Positions 11,201 to 28,055 of a stretch of DNA of 64,000 nucleotides are shown here, one piece after another. Source of the stretch: Formicarius rufipectus (taxonomy: Eukaryota > Chordata > Aves > Passeriformes > Formicariidae); NCBI GenBank assembly GCA_013399695.1, contig VXAU01002072.1, positions 757,037 through 821,036 of the forward strand, given 5' to 3'. Below the pieces are notes generated by a model. The model worked only from the letters and a program-made list of their open reading frames with translations, was not told the origin of the DNA and searched no databases. The position numbers and the translations under genes were made by a program. The stretch's first letter is position 1. Each line of letters starts with the position of its first letter.

Positions 11201-14200
11201 ATTTTAAGCTAATTTAGGGACAAAATTGAAACACATATAGACATTATTCCGTCATGCAGAAACAAGTATGGGGAATAGTCTGAAGGAAGGTCAAGGAAGG
11301 TCTGCTCATGGAATTTTTTCCAAAGCAGCTTGATTCAAGTGGGACTAGCTATTATAGAAAGGGATCTATCCCAAATGCATTTGGTATTCCATATTGCTTC
11401 TTAGCAGGAGGAGGGGAAGATGACTGAACAGTCTTTGCTTTAATGAAGCATTTTTTACAAATGGCTTATGTTTACATTAAAGAACCCCAAAGAAACAGAC
11501 CTTCAAGATGAAGTGAGAAAAGTTGAAATTTATGAGTCTGACTCAGGGAAGTTCATTCCACTGCTAAGAAAGCTTCAGTCCTCTCATGGCAGAGAGCTTC
11601 CTTATGGCAGAAGAACTAAACTGGTAACTGTAGACCATAGATGATCTTTGGTGGTTTTTTCCTTCTCTCTGTTGTACTCTTAGCGTTTTCTGAGATGTTC
11701 ACATAGTTGCTCTTTATGCCAGAGCTCAGGGCAAACTGCATATCCTGGTCTTAAATAAGACCCTTTTGTCAGTGCAAACTTCTGTGAAGCAACATGAAGT
11801 ATCTGGGGGTTTTATTTCTGCATTGAAAAACAGCAGGTACAGGCTTATTTTTTCAAAGTAATGAAGCAAGATGCTTAAAGTTTTTATTTTTAAGCTTTCT
11901 TCCTAAGGCTACTTAGTTCTGTACCAAACAACCACATGCCCACTCCAACCCTCAAGTCAAAGCCTTTTTGCCACAAATGAGAGATTTGCAGAAAATTTTT
12001 GCTCATTTCCATCTCTCCTTTCTTACAATCATAAGAACCATTGCAAGTGACTTCCTGGAATACTGGTGGGGTTTTTTATATAAGTCTAGTTTGTTAAAGA
12101 TGGTGAAACTCATAGACAGCAGTTACTTCACTTATCCACTCTAGTCTCAATGAGTTGTGTTGCCACATGATAAGAACTGTACTGTGATTCTTCAGATCAA
12201 AGTGGATGAAGGGTGTAGTTTTAGAGCTGAAAGACACTGCTTACAGTTGAAGTAAAGAACTGCAGTTTATTATACCACCCATCCTATATTGCTTGTTCAG
12301 ATTGCAGGCCTTCAGGCCTGGAACTCTGCCTGTGCATTTTACATGTGCAGTATTCTCAGGATACAATATAAATAACAATATATCATCAGTGAAGGGAATA
12401 GCCCAGTGGAGCAATCCACAACTGAGTAAACCTCTCAGATATTTGGAAAAAAGCCAGCATTACTTCAAAAACGTTTTTTTTTAAAGTTAGTCAAATGCCT
12501 AAATTAAAAGCCCACTCAATTGCTTTGGTCTTATCAGATTAAGTATCTGCGTGTTCATTTAATATGCCTCTCATGCATTTTATCTTTATGCTTCATTTAA
12601 ATATGAGAAGCAAACACATTTTATATAGTTGTTATTCTCCAATTACTACAAAAGCTTCTTGGAATCTTTGATCATGAGAATGTTATTTCAAATCCAGTTC
12701 TGCTTTGCAATTACAAAGTGTCTTTACTGAAGTTAGTTTGGATGCAATTCTAATCCAAGTAGAGTAAACCACAGTCAGTCCTCAAAAAAACAGGTATGAC
12801 TATGGAGCAGTAAGTAGATCAGAATGAACCCAAGGACCTGAGTTGATTTATGTGGTGGTGGGGTTTTTTAGATAGAAATTCCAACCAAAGCTGTAGTAAC
12901 AAGCATCTGTGCAAAACATCAATGATTTAGCATTAGAAGGTGTTTACAAAGTGTTGTTATTAAATACAGTAGATCAGCAAATTTTATTTTTTGTATAAGG
13001 GACACTATGATAGTGGTTCAGCCCCCTGGGTTTTGGTTTTTTGAGGTATTTTTACACAAGACCACAGAGAAATGACACAGGTCACTAACCAAGTTCAACA
13101 TGCCTGAGTGTGGACAGCTGTAAGATGACAAAATATATCACACAAATTGTCTCTAGAAAGCTATGAAGCTTACACTCTACAGCATCAATCTCAGATAAAG
13201 CTTGGGAAGTAACAGCAGCAGCAAAAACAAGTTATAAGTTGCTTTTTGTCTTACAAATAATTTCTTTCTAGTCTTTGTTGAGTGGTGAAGGAGCTGTAGC
13301 ATGGAACTGAGGAGACTGATGAAACATATGAAGGGCAAATCTTTGGGCAAATATACAAAATATGCTACAATAATTTTACTTCAAAGTCAACAAGAGGGTA
13401 TGCAGTAGCAATGGCTAGGTGACAAACTGAAGAAGGGGTTTGTTTAAATTTCTGCATAGGGTATTTTCAGACTTCCAAAAGCCTTAGCTGTAAAGGAATA
13501 CTGTAAAGTCTTAACAATCAAGGAATGCAAAAGTTTACTAAGTGGCCCTTTTACTATTAAAATCTGGCTTCTTCATTTACTGATTTATTACAGTCTTTCA
13601 CTAGGAGTCTGTTGAAAACCCACTCACCAGGATTGAAGGTAAGGTCTACTTAGTGAAGTACTGAGCATTCCCAGCTCCAAATGCAGAGGCAGGGCACTTG
13701 CAAGCATTTAGTACCATATGAGGTCAGATTAAACTATAAGGAAACTCTTTTCAAACAATGAATCCATGAAAAATTTTACTGCTTTTCCATTTTAAAATAC
13801 TCATATTGTGCCAGTCTGTTCCAAAATAGTAATTTCTTTGTTTCTGCCTTTTATTCTTGTGGGGAAAAGGATACTAGAAATAAATCAGTCTTAGAAATGT
13901 ATCCTCTCTATTCTCAGCAAATGCACAAGGACTAGGACTCATTCATTAATAAAAAATGCACAAATCTCAAAACACAGTTTATTTTGAATTCAGCTAGATT
14001 GTGTTCACCATTTGAAATGTTAGACTGCTGGCTGTTAAATAACATAGAATGAATCTATCAGAACCCAGGACTAGCAGACTGATCGGTGATGAGATGCCCA
14101 AAGAATGCAAACTCCTGCCTGAGAGGAGGAGCCAAATGGTGACTTGCAGGCCTGGCAGTTGAGTGCATATCAAATCAGTTTTGCCCTCTGATACTGCCTG

Positions 14201-17200
14201 CAGTGTTTTGTCATATTCCAGGGTAATGCCCCTGCTCATCTACTACTGCATCTCCTGGCTGTTGCTGATAAGGACTACAAAAGGAAGATTCAGAGCAACC
14301 ACAAAGCTTTGCAAAGCAGCAGATGCTTTGATCACTTTAAACACTATGAAGTAGGCTGCTGGAATACAGTCTGTCTAATTAAACCTGTGTCCTGCCTCGC
14401 CATGCAAACGTGCTTAATCTGTAGCAAGAAGTGAAAAAATCAGTTCTAATTTGTCCAATATATACATTTATTGTACAATCACTAAAAAACTGTGTAACTT
14501 CTGAAGGTAATGGGAAAATAATTCTCCCTAATTTAATAATTTTGTTTACTAAGGATGTAACCCTTTTCTGAGATGGTGGCCTTATTTATCTTGAAATAAA
14601 GCACTCCATTTGTTTTTTCCAATGCCCTAATCAGTAACTGAGGTTATGGTTTTCCTTTGCCTGTTCCCTGTCCAGTTCTAGAGAAGTCTTGCAGAGCTGA
14701 CTGTCTGCAGCCTACAGTGAGCTGCTTCACTGGAACACTCCCATGACCACATGGTTATGAACTTCTAAAACTGTGTGATGCAGATTCATTTTTCTTTGGG
14801 AATATTGAGCTTACCAAATAAATGGGTACACTATTAGATAAACTTCCATACAGAAACCAGGAAATAACATCAAAAGTTAACAGCAAGCTCCTCAAACCTA
14901 ACTTCTTAACATTCTCCTTATCAGCTACTCAGAGTTCAGGTGGCTTAGGACCTGAATGGAGATTTAAATGGGACACAGTTATCACTCAAATCAGGACAGA
15001 GATTAAAACAAAAATTATCTGGATTAATTCTTGCTTTAGTAAGTATATAGAGGAAAAAGGAACAACATGCTGGCCCTGCTATATTCAACAGACTTGGTGC
15101 ATGGAACAATACAGTGGTGCAGTACTACTCAGTGTCCAAATTTTGAGTCCAAAAGTAGTCACCCTCATTACATGCATAATAGACATAAACCCTGTTGGTT
15201 TTGTCAGCTCTAAAAACCTCTATTTACCCAGCATGCCAGTGCTTAAAGACACAAGCTTAGAAACTATGATTTAACTGTGAAATGATTCTATGATCTTTTG
15301 TTTGGAGTCATTTAAACTGAAGTGCAGTTCTGTCTGACCAATGCAGCAGCTGAAGACTTGCTTAGTCATATGTCCTTTCTTGATCTTACAAATAAAGATA
15401 ACAGAATGTTTCACTGAGAAACTTAGAAGCATGTTTAAATAAAACCCATGCATCTCATTAACATTCTAGGTCAGGGGTTAAATAAAATGTGCTATTCAAA
15501 ATAAGGCTGATTTGTAGATTTTAAAAAACGTTAAATTTGCCAGACATTGCAGAATTAAGATATTAAAAAAAAAAAAAAAAAGGTGTCAATCACTTCAGGT
15601 GAAAGTATTAGCAAAGTAGAAGCCAGTAATAGATCAGATAAATTTTTTTTTCTGTCCTAAAGTACGGAATACTCCACAACAGTGGGAATAAAAAGGGCCA
15701 GCCTGTCGTCTAACAAATGAACACCTTAAAAAGTACAATAACTACTAGAGGGTAGTAGGATAACTACTGCATATTGCAATGCTAACACATTATTTTTATG
15801 GCCTAATCACCTGGAATTTTTGAGAGTTTTCCTATGAAAATCTAAATGCACATTTTAATTTTGCTGTGTATTAGCTATTGCATAGGCAAGACTGTTTCAC
15901 TAGAAATCGATTTCATGTTCTGGCTTAAAACAGTTTAAAATGGAAATAGTATATCATAAATGAATGTTAAATAAATCTCAACCAAATATATAACCAGAAT
16001 TTTTCATTGTTGCTATTCTTTTCTACCACCCTAATTCTCTTTTCTTTCCCTTACTTAAGTTAAGCTATTCTTCCCTGCTATGTTCAGGAAAATTAGGAAG
16101 TAAGTAGTCAAAGAACCTTATTACCTCTATCAACATTAAGTTTAAAAGATTAATTATTTTTACTTGTGGAAAATCCTACCATTTTGGACCTGCAATTGAA
16201 GTGCAAGCAATTGAATGCAAGCAAAGCATGCAATCCAGTAGACTGCCTAAATTACATTTTGTGCATCCATATTGTCACACAGTCTTGGCCTGAAAAAGCA
16301 AAAAAACCCAAAACCTAAAAGCAACCCCTAAGATTTGTATTTTGAAAGTTGCTTTCCTTGACAAATGAACAAAAATGGTTTATCAAACATTCACACTTTT
16401 TTTGTGCTTCCTGGCACAGCACATTCAATTTGCCGACAAGGCTGCCAGTTTCATAACATGCAAGAGATAATTTGGTCATCTCTACAGAAACAAATACAAG
16501 TTGTCTAATCATATTATCAAGTCTCAAAGCAAATGAGATCAACCAAAGATATGAGAGATCTGCCAAAATCCCAGGAATTAAATTGCTCTTGAGACAGGAG
16601 AATATTTTGGACATATCTGCCACCTGGTGTTTGGAAAACAATCTTCCATCTGAAAGCAACCTGAAATTTCTTTAATCTGTATCCCCATTAAGAAGCAAAC
16701 ACTGAATTAAATGCATGAGCAGCAAAGGGTTGGTGTTATTACCAGCATCTGTTTAGAAAGAAAACAAACAGGATGACTTAATATTCCTTCTAGTCCAATC
16801 TCTACTAATTACAAAAATTTTCAAGTAAATCTTTGACTTAACTGGATCTACACATCTCCTGTCAGACAATGGCACTTCTCATGAGAAACCTCCTGGGAAA
16901 CAGCCTTACACAACTTCAGTCTTACTGTAAACTACGGTGTGCCAAACCCGAAGGAAAGAACTAAATTGTACAAGATGGAAACGGGCAAGAAAAAGACTAG
17001 TGATACATAGCACTGGGTAGTGAATAACCAGTCAGTGTCCGAAATTACTGTGATGGGTATTAATTTGTTTTAGCTAAAACATTCGATGTCTCTGTCTCTT
17101 TGGACAATTGATGCCTGAAGCAAACATTCCTCACTGGTAAAATTCCTAACAGTAAGCATGTAAACCATGCTTATCTCTGAGATACACAATATGAGGGTTT

Positions 17201-17689
17201 TTACCTATCAAAGGGTAACTTCAAGCAGAGCCTAAAGCTTCAGTGTACAAAAGTGAACAGATCACAGTGTGATTCAGCAATGTCAAAATGTACCTACAGC
17301 ACAGTGAGAGGGTTTTTTCCCTCCATTGCACAGCAAGTTTTAAATACATCTGTGTTTCACAATTTTAACTCAGGACAAAACCACAGCCTGAAGTCAGGCT
17401 CAGCAATATTATTTGGTAGCATTTAAGTTAGCACCCTGGCAAGCACAAACCGTAACTATTTGTCTGGAATTGCATCTTTGCAGAACTGCCAATAGTAAAG
17501 CAGAATGTGGTGTTTGGGTTTTTCTATTTCTTCAAGGCAATGGAAGTCAAATGCAACTGTGTCCTTAGGTGCCCCACTCAAATAATTTAAGTTCTTGTAA
17601 CTTTGAAAATGATACACACTAGAAGGTCAGTACTTACTGTAAACTTACAGTACAGACACTCTCTCATCAGGTGTTTGCACCAACAACTC
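8210..17689. other. Gene-poor AT-rich DNA
   Basis: Over 9 kb with no exon or RNA gene that I can support. The longest ORF (14,822-15,274, plus strand, 150 codons) has no recognisable motif and ordinary AT-rich codon composition. A poly(A) run lies at about 15,567-15,582. No CR1 terminus is evident. Confidence 0.35.
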
Positions 17690-17815
17690 TTCTATAGGCA
17701 AGCACCCAGGCCCAAACATAGCCCATGAGATCCATGCAGTTCTTAAGGTGACCCGTGCAGGGCCAGGAGTTGGACTCGGTCCCATGGAACTCAGGATATT
17801 CTGACTCTGTGGTTC
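17690..17815 (+). mobile_element. CR1 LINE 3' end fragment, plus orientation
   Basis: GGGCCAGGAGTTGGACTCGG, a GTCCCATGGAACTCAGGATA segment and the closing TTCTGACTCTGTGGTTCT are a diverged copy of the CR1 3' terminus. The copy is short and old. Confidence 0.75.
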
Positions 17816-18900
17816 TAAAATTAATTCTTATTAACTTTTCCCAAAATTTAATTATGGTCTAATAAAGGGCTTAATTGCTTTCTCAGCATCTAAAGAAAAC
17901 ATTTTCTAATGAAAACTCAGAACACAAGAAGGAACTTTGTAAAGCAGAAGGTAGTTTTCCTGCTGCCTCTCGACAGGAACTACTCAGCACAGACAGCTGT
18001 TTGGACTATTTTCTTGCTTTACTATTGACCAAGGAGCCTAATGATGCTTCTGTGATTTTTGCAGAGTACAAAATAGAGGAAACAGAAATACAGAATGTTG
18101 AAAGAAAAACTGAGGAAAAAGAGACCACTAAAAATTACAACAGTGGTCTATAATGCTGATGACTACTAATATTAGTTCTGTAAAGTTCAATACAAGGATG
18201 TTTACTGGGGGTTACTAAAGATGTAAACAAAAAGCTCCTACAAAAGCTCAGGCTCCTACAAAAAAGTTGGATTCAAAAGGTACATCCCTATTCTTTTTTG
18301 GTCTGTTCAAGTCTGTTTCAGCAGACCTGTTCACGTTAGTCACAGTTCTTGCAGAACCTCTTTAATATTCCATCAGAGTTAGACCTCATTAGTAGTAATT
18401 TAATGGATGAAGATAACAACATTGCACACAAACCTAGTTATCACCAAAACTGTGCTCCATTACCATTTTTGTTTCAGCATGTACAATATACTTTGGGCCA
18501 CACAAGTCTTATTGTCAATGCACAGCTCTGAAAATGGCATTCCACTGAACCGAAATTCTCACATTCTTCTTCAGCTGCTGCATAAGAGGAAATTGGCTGC
18601 TCAATCAATAAACCAAGCCACTGAGCTGGCCAGAAAAATTTGAATACTCTGCAGTACTAGGAAGGATCTGTGTGGAGACCAGTGTTTGACCAAATATGCC
18701 AAGTGTTAACAGTTACTATTCTTAATGAAAAACTTAAGTCTACATATTCAGTAAAGGGAAGTGTTTCATTCTGAATCTCTACCAAGCCATAGTAAGAGCC
18801 AATCACCACTTGTTTCAAATATGAGGAAATGAATGCTTTGTTCTCAAAACATTGATAAAATCATGTACTCGTTTTTCAGGGGAAACGTGTTAGTGATGTA
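17816..18900. other. Unassigned intergenic DNA
   Basis: Contains a 92-codon plus-strand ORF (17,875-18,153) with a lysine/glutamate-rich C-terminus and no recognisable domain. I see no promoter, splice or codon support for calling it a gene. Confidence 0.3.
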
Positions 18901-18907
18901 AAAATAT

Positions 18908-19560
18908 GTACTGGGCTCCCATGGCAAGATTTTGGTAGTGGGGGGAGCTACAGAGGTGGCTTCTGTGAGAAGCTGCCTTGTCCAGGACAGACCTGCTGCT
19001 GGCCAAGGCTGAGCCCATCAGCCACAGTGGTAACCCTTCTGAGGTAACAGATTTAAGAGAAGGGTGAAAAAAAACCTGCTGGGGGGGAACAGGAGACGAG
19101 CAAGAATATGTGAGAGGAACACTTGTTCAGACACTGAGGTCAGGGGAGTAGGAATGAGAGGAATTGCTCCAGGCAGCTGAAATTCTCCTGTACCCTGGAG
19201 TGAAGACTCTGGTGTGGCAGCTGCTCCCTGCAGCACACAGATGTCTACATTTACCTGTAGCCTGTGAAGAACCCCCTGCCAAAGCAGATGGATGCCCAAA
19301 GGAGGCTGTGACCTTGTGGGAAGCAGGGTCCTGTCAGGAACTGTACACCTGTGGAGAGAGGAGCCTATGATGGATCAGGTTTGCTGGCAGGAGTTGCAAC
19401 CCTGCAGGGGGCCCATACTGGAGCAGTTCATGAAGAGCTGTAGCCCATAGGAAGGACTGACGTTGGAGAAGTTCATGGAGGACTGTCTTCCACGGGAGGG
19501 ACCCACACTGGAGCAGGGGAAAAGTGGTAGAAGGAAGGAGCAGGAGAGACAATGTTTGGG
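18908..19560. mobile_element. LTR-retroelement-like interspersed repeat
   Basis: The stretch runs GAGCTACAGAGGTGGCTTCT, CTGGCCAAGGCTGAGCCCAT, GAAGAACCCCCTGCCAAAGC, then repeated 'GGGACCCACACTGGAGCAG'-like units. I know this arrangement as a common bird interspersed repeat linked to endogenous retroviruses. The repeated units give the internal tandem look of 19,400-19,520. I am sure it is a dispersed repeat, less sure which family and which part (leader or LTR). No coding capacity is visible. Confidence 0.55.
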
Positions 19561-19912
19561 GCCATGACTGTAGTATAGTACAAGTATTAAACTCCCAACA
19601 AATCAGGACTGGAACGACATCCTGCTTCTGCACACAGCTTGTAGGGTTGATGCACTTGCATATGTTAAAACAGCTCTGGCATTAGAAACTCTTATTATAT
19701 ATAGAGATACAAGTTGTTTAAAATCCTGTTTTCAGAAAGTCTTTTCACTGTGCTGTTAACAGACATGATGAAATCACTGCAACCAGACTTAAGCAACTTG
19801 CATATCATTGTATTTCAACCTCTGCCTTGAATCAGGGTATGCTATTTACAACTGTTCCTTACAATTCCACAGTTGGATGGAGACAAAAAATATTAAAATA
19901 AAAAACTGTATA
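19561..19912. other. Intergenic DNA downstream of YEATS4
   Basis: Short AT-rich spacer between the LTR-like repeat and the probable YEATS4 3' end. No gene or named repeat seen. Confidence 0.4.
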
Positions 19913-19913
19913 T

Positions 19914-19919
19914 TTTATT
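19914..19919 (-). terminator. YEATS4: Candidate poly(A) signal of YEATS4 (AATAAA on minus)
   Basis: TTTATT on the plus strand is AATAAA on the minus strand, about 370 bases past the YEATS4 stop. The DNA between stop and signal is AT-rich and looks like a 3' UTR. Other weak signals exist nearby, so the actual cleavage site needs transcript data. Confidence 0.4.
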
Positions 19920-20290
19920 TTTAGCTCTAAAGACGCATCTCTAAACAATCTGTAGGAAAAAAAAAGTAAAAACCAGCATTTTGTAAAATCATGTGGAACT
20001 AATACAAGACTTAATACAAAGTTTTCATATACAACTCAAATGCAGTTTAAAAAAAACAAAAAGTAGTCTGGTCTCTGAAACCCCTTCTACTTGAAATACA
20101 TTGTTAAGTACCCACAGATTTTTAACTATAAAACAAGGATACATTCTTTCTTTTTTCTTCCATTTATGAAGTTGATTGCCACAAACTTCAATCACTTGCC
20201 AGTGAAATTCTCATAGTCTGTTACAAAACTGAACTCATACAGTTCCATGACTGAAATCTTCCCACAGGCTCTTTATCAAGTCAACACTCA

Positions 20291-25053
<4,763 letters not shown>

Positions 25054-25072
25054 CTGGAACGACAGGGACACA

Positions 25073-25123
25073 NNNNNNNNNNNNNNNNNNNNNNNNNNNN
25101 NNNNNNNNNNNNNNNNNNNNNNN
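25073..25123. other. Assembly gap (51 N) over the YEATS4 promoter and exon 1
   Basis: A run of N follows directly upstream of the acceptor CGTTCCAG that opens YEATS4 exon 2. The gap length as written may not equal the real missing length. GC-rich first exons of bird genes are often lost this way. Confidence 0.95.
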
Positions 25124-25149
25124 CAAGGCAACCTGGCCCGGTGCCTCGC

Positions 25150-25400
25150 TGCCTCACAGAGAGGAATGGGTTTCTTAGGTCTAATTTCAATCTGCTTACT
25201 GTCGGTTTCAAGCCAATGCCCCTTGCCCTAGCACCGCTTGCCCTTGTGAAAACGTCCCCCTCCAGCTCTCTTGGAGGCCCCTTTAGACACTGCAAAGCTG
25301 CTCTGAGGTCTCCTCGGAGCCTTCTCCAGGCTGAGCAACCCCAGCTGTCAGCACGTCATCATCAGACAGGTGCTCCATCCCTCTGACCATCCCCGTGTCC
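25150..25400 (-). mobile_element. CR1 LINE fragment, minus orientation
   Basis: On the plus strand the block reads GGTCTAATTTCAATCTGCTTAC, CCCTTGCCCTAGCACC, CCCCCTCCAGCTCTCTTGGA, GGAGCCTTCTCCAGGCTGAG and CAGGTGCTCCATCCCTCTGA. This is the reverse complement of the CR1 3' region. It lies about 30 bases beyond the gap, just upstream of YEATS4. Confidence 0.85.
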
Positions 25401-27270
25401 TTCCTTGCTCCAACAGGTCCACCAGCAGGAATGCTCCGGCCACTGGTGAGGGTTGGGAGGGGCTGATGGTGGCACATCTGCAGGGATAGGCTCTCCAAGA
25501 GCAACCCCTGGGGATAGTTGTCATTGCAGCGGCAAAGGCCTGAAGTACCGTAGCTGCGGGAGTGGCCACTGGCCACCTCACACCAGCCACAGGTTGGGTG
25601 TTTCCCTGGAGAGGAACAACAGTAAAGGACTTCGCTTATAGAATTGTTTTTAAAGTGCCATGTCCTTACAGATTTAGAGCTCCTGTGCTCTCTTACTGTA
25701 GAAATGAACCCAGATATTTATTAATTTCTACTTTTATAAACATTTTTTATTCCCATCAGCTTTACTACTGGGAAAATGAAGTACATCTCAATTCTCTCAA
25801 TTTTTCCTCTATTCAAATAATATTTCATAATAAAAAGTTACATCTATCTTGCTTATCACAACTGTCCTAAGAGCTGCCAGGAAAAGAACTAAAGGTCCTG
25901 AAAGCTCTAAGTATTTTCCATAAAAATTCAGTGTGAGAATGCAGGGTAAGCACAGTACCTGCAAATTTCACAGAAAGAAAAAGCATTTAAAGTAATTAGC
26001 ACTACTTTTTAAATATCCTGTTAAAACTTCATAATTTAATATATCATTTGCACCCCTCAGATCTGTTGTTTCAGGCTAAGGAAATTCTGGAAAACAACAC
26101 TGCTTTGATTATTTTGGAATATTCTTATTCCTCAGGAAGCTACAGTTTTTGGAAGGATACAAAGGGAGGTTTTGTCTGTCTTTTAGTGAAAGCTCAGAAA
26201 GCTGAAGTAAAACTATCCATCAGAGCTTTGACTGAAAATGAGAGTATTTATGGGCAAATCTCCCCAAAATCATCTTCAACTGCAGTCCTCTGGAAACCAG
26301 AAATATGCTTTCGTCAGAGCTAAGCAACTACATTCACTACTCACAGATGCTTCAATGCACTCCTGTGGCTGGAGCCAGAGTATTTTCCAGCCTGTCTTGG
26401 TCTTCACAATGGATAGGAGACACCCCAGTCTCCTTCCTTTCTTTGGGGTGCAGCAAGGAAAAGAGGAGAAACTGCCTTTGTTTATTGTCACTCATCTAGT
26501 CAGTCTATCACTCTCCTACAGTGCATTTAAAGAGGCCTGGTAAACAGTTTCTGAGTGTCTTTTCAGACCTTGAGGGTATGAACCTTTGGGGCGTCATCAT
26601 ATCTTCTAGGTGTGACAACTGCCCCTGTGCAGAGAATGCCACTCATTTTTTTGTTTTTCCTCTGGCATTGAAAACTCTCACAAGTACGTGTGTGAGAGAG
26701 AAAACCACAAAGGCCATTCTATATTCACACAGAGAAGAAACACTGAAAGAATCATCATCAGTGAAGGAAGGTCTGGCCTTGGAGCTAATGAATAAATTCC
26801 CAACTACACATTCCCTTTGAATCTGGCAGTTTTAACTCTGATTCAGAGAGAAATAAAAATGTAATGAACTACATGTAACGACCTGGGAGGCACCAGTCAG
26901 ACCAGTAACAAAGGCTCAGTCACGTACAGAAAATAATCAGCTTTGCTTCAGCTTGGGCATGTTCTTTGGATGGGCTGACACATGTCTAGGTGACAGTAAC
27001 GAACAGGCAGGACAGTAACCAGACATCACCGCTGTGCTGCTGATCAGCTGAGAGCACTTTGAGTTTGCAGATGCAAGTGCAATCACTGCTTGGATGGCAG
27101 AATACCTGCTATACTCTGTGCTACTCTGCTGTCACTTATTTTATCCTTTCATTGTGGTAAAGCAGCAGGAAATGCTGTGACAATTCTGTGTGCAATTCAT
27201 GGGGAAGGTTAATTACTACTTATTTTACATGTTTAGTACCGTGGAGTGACTTTGGCAAACTGCATTAGCA
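25401..27270. other. Unassigned intergenic DNA upstream of YEATS4
   Basis: Carries several short plus-strand ORFs (26,048-26,323; 26,238-26,543; 26,521-26,820). None has a domain I recognise. In human, lysozyme C (LYZ) would lie in this general position, but I find no lysozyme exon here on the minus strand. Confidence 0.35.
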
Positions 27271-27276
27271 TGTGCC

Positions 27277-27284
27277 TATATAAA
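27277..27284 (+). promoter_or_regulatory. Candidate TATA box (TATATAAA)
   Basis: A TATATAAA sits in GTGCCTATATAAATCCTGCA, preceded by TTGGCAAACTGCATTAGCAT. A start site would be expected near 27,305-27,315, and an ORF begins at 27,452. AT-rich DNA produces such boxes by chance, so this is only a candidate. Confidence 0.25.
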
Positions 27285-27451
27285 TCCTGCATCACTGTTC
27301 ACTGCAACTTTATTATTTCTTAGTTCTGTTAAGTCAGATAACCATCTCTCTCTCACTTGCTGTCAGCCTTTCTCTGATATTCGTTTGGTTTGTGATGGAC
27401 AGCTGAACAGTTTGCCAAGATTATAAAAACAGGATGTTTTAAACAAGCTTT

Positions 27452-27709
27452 ATGAAAGACAAAGGCATGCTGGAACCCCCCCAAAATTTTATTAGGAGTG
27501 TCTATGGATTATTTCAAAGTAACCACATGGTAGGACCAATAAAATATACAAACTTAGTGACATGGGTGTTCCTCTTTAATATCATCAAGGATTTCATACA
27601 TGAACAACTGAATGATTTAGAAAATGGCATAGCAGAAATGGAACAAGATTTAAGAGCATCAAAAACTTCTGTATTGGAAATATCTAACAAGACTACACCC
27701 CTCAGCTGA
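27452..27709 (+). other. 85-codon ORF with weak resemblance to growth hormone/prolactin family
   Basis: The ORF follows the candidate TATA box. Residues 53-67 (LNDLENGIAEMEQDL) match, without gaps, the end of the third helix of growth hormones, where the pattern is L-x-D-L-E-x-G-I. Upstream, R15, L20 and QS at 22-23, then P29 and Y32, fall near the equivalent hormone residues. The stop is at 27,707. In the next frame, from about 27,690, a Lys/Cys spacing recalls the hormone C-terminal exon, which would need a frameshift and no intron. If real this would be a decayed intronless copy. The comparison is from memory and by eye, and chance similarity of an amphipathic helix is quite possible. Confidence 0.12.
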
Positions 27710-27835
27710 TGACAAGATCTGCAGCAGGGAAAGGAGTTTCATCAAATGGACTAAATGCTACATCTGTCATACAAACCCTGCTAAGATGCTCATCTGGAAA
27801 AGCGTGTTTCTTTCTGTTAAAGGAACATATAATAA

Positions 27836-28055
27836 AATTGTTTGGGTTGGGAGGAACTTGAAAGATCACCTAGTTCCAATCCCCTTGTGATGGACAAGGA
27901 CACCTTCCACTAGACCAGTTTGCTCAGAGCTCCATACAACTTGGCCTCGAACACTTCCAGGGATGGAACATCCAGAACTTCTCTGGACAACCTGGCTCCA
28001 GTCTCTCACCACCCTCACAGGGAAAAATTTCCTCTTAATATCTAGTGCATTATCT
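27836..28055 (-). mobile_element. CR1 LINE 3' fragment, minus orientation
   Basis: Plus strand reads TTGTTTGGGTTGGGAGGAAC, AAAGATCACCTAGTTCCAAT, ACCTTCCACTAGACCAG and GGATGGAACATCCAGAACTT. This is the reverse complement of the CR1 3' untranslated region. It follows directly on the cytokine-like ORF region. Confidence 0.85.

Noticed and set aside
14822..15274. 150-codon plus-strand ORF, longest outside the known genes
   Set aside because: No recognisable motif, ordinary AT-rich composition, no promoter or splice context; length is within chance for 64 kb.
17875..18153. 92-codon ORF with a charged C-terminus
   Set aside because: No domain, promoter or splice support.
26521..26820. 99-codon plus ORF with a CDNCPC cluster, tested as an N-terminal exon of a prolactin-like hormone
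   Set aside because: Spacing from the cysteines to the TKAI match is far too short, and the intervening residues do not align.
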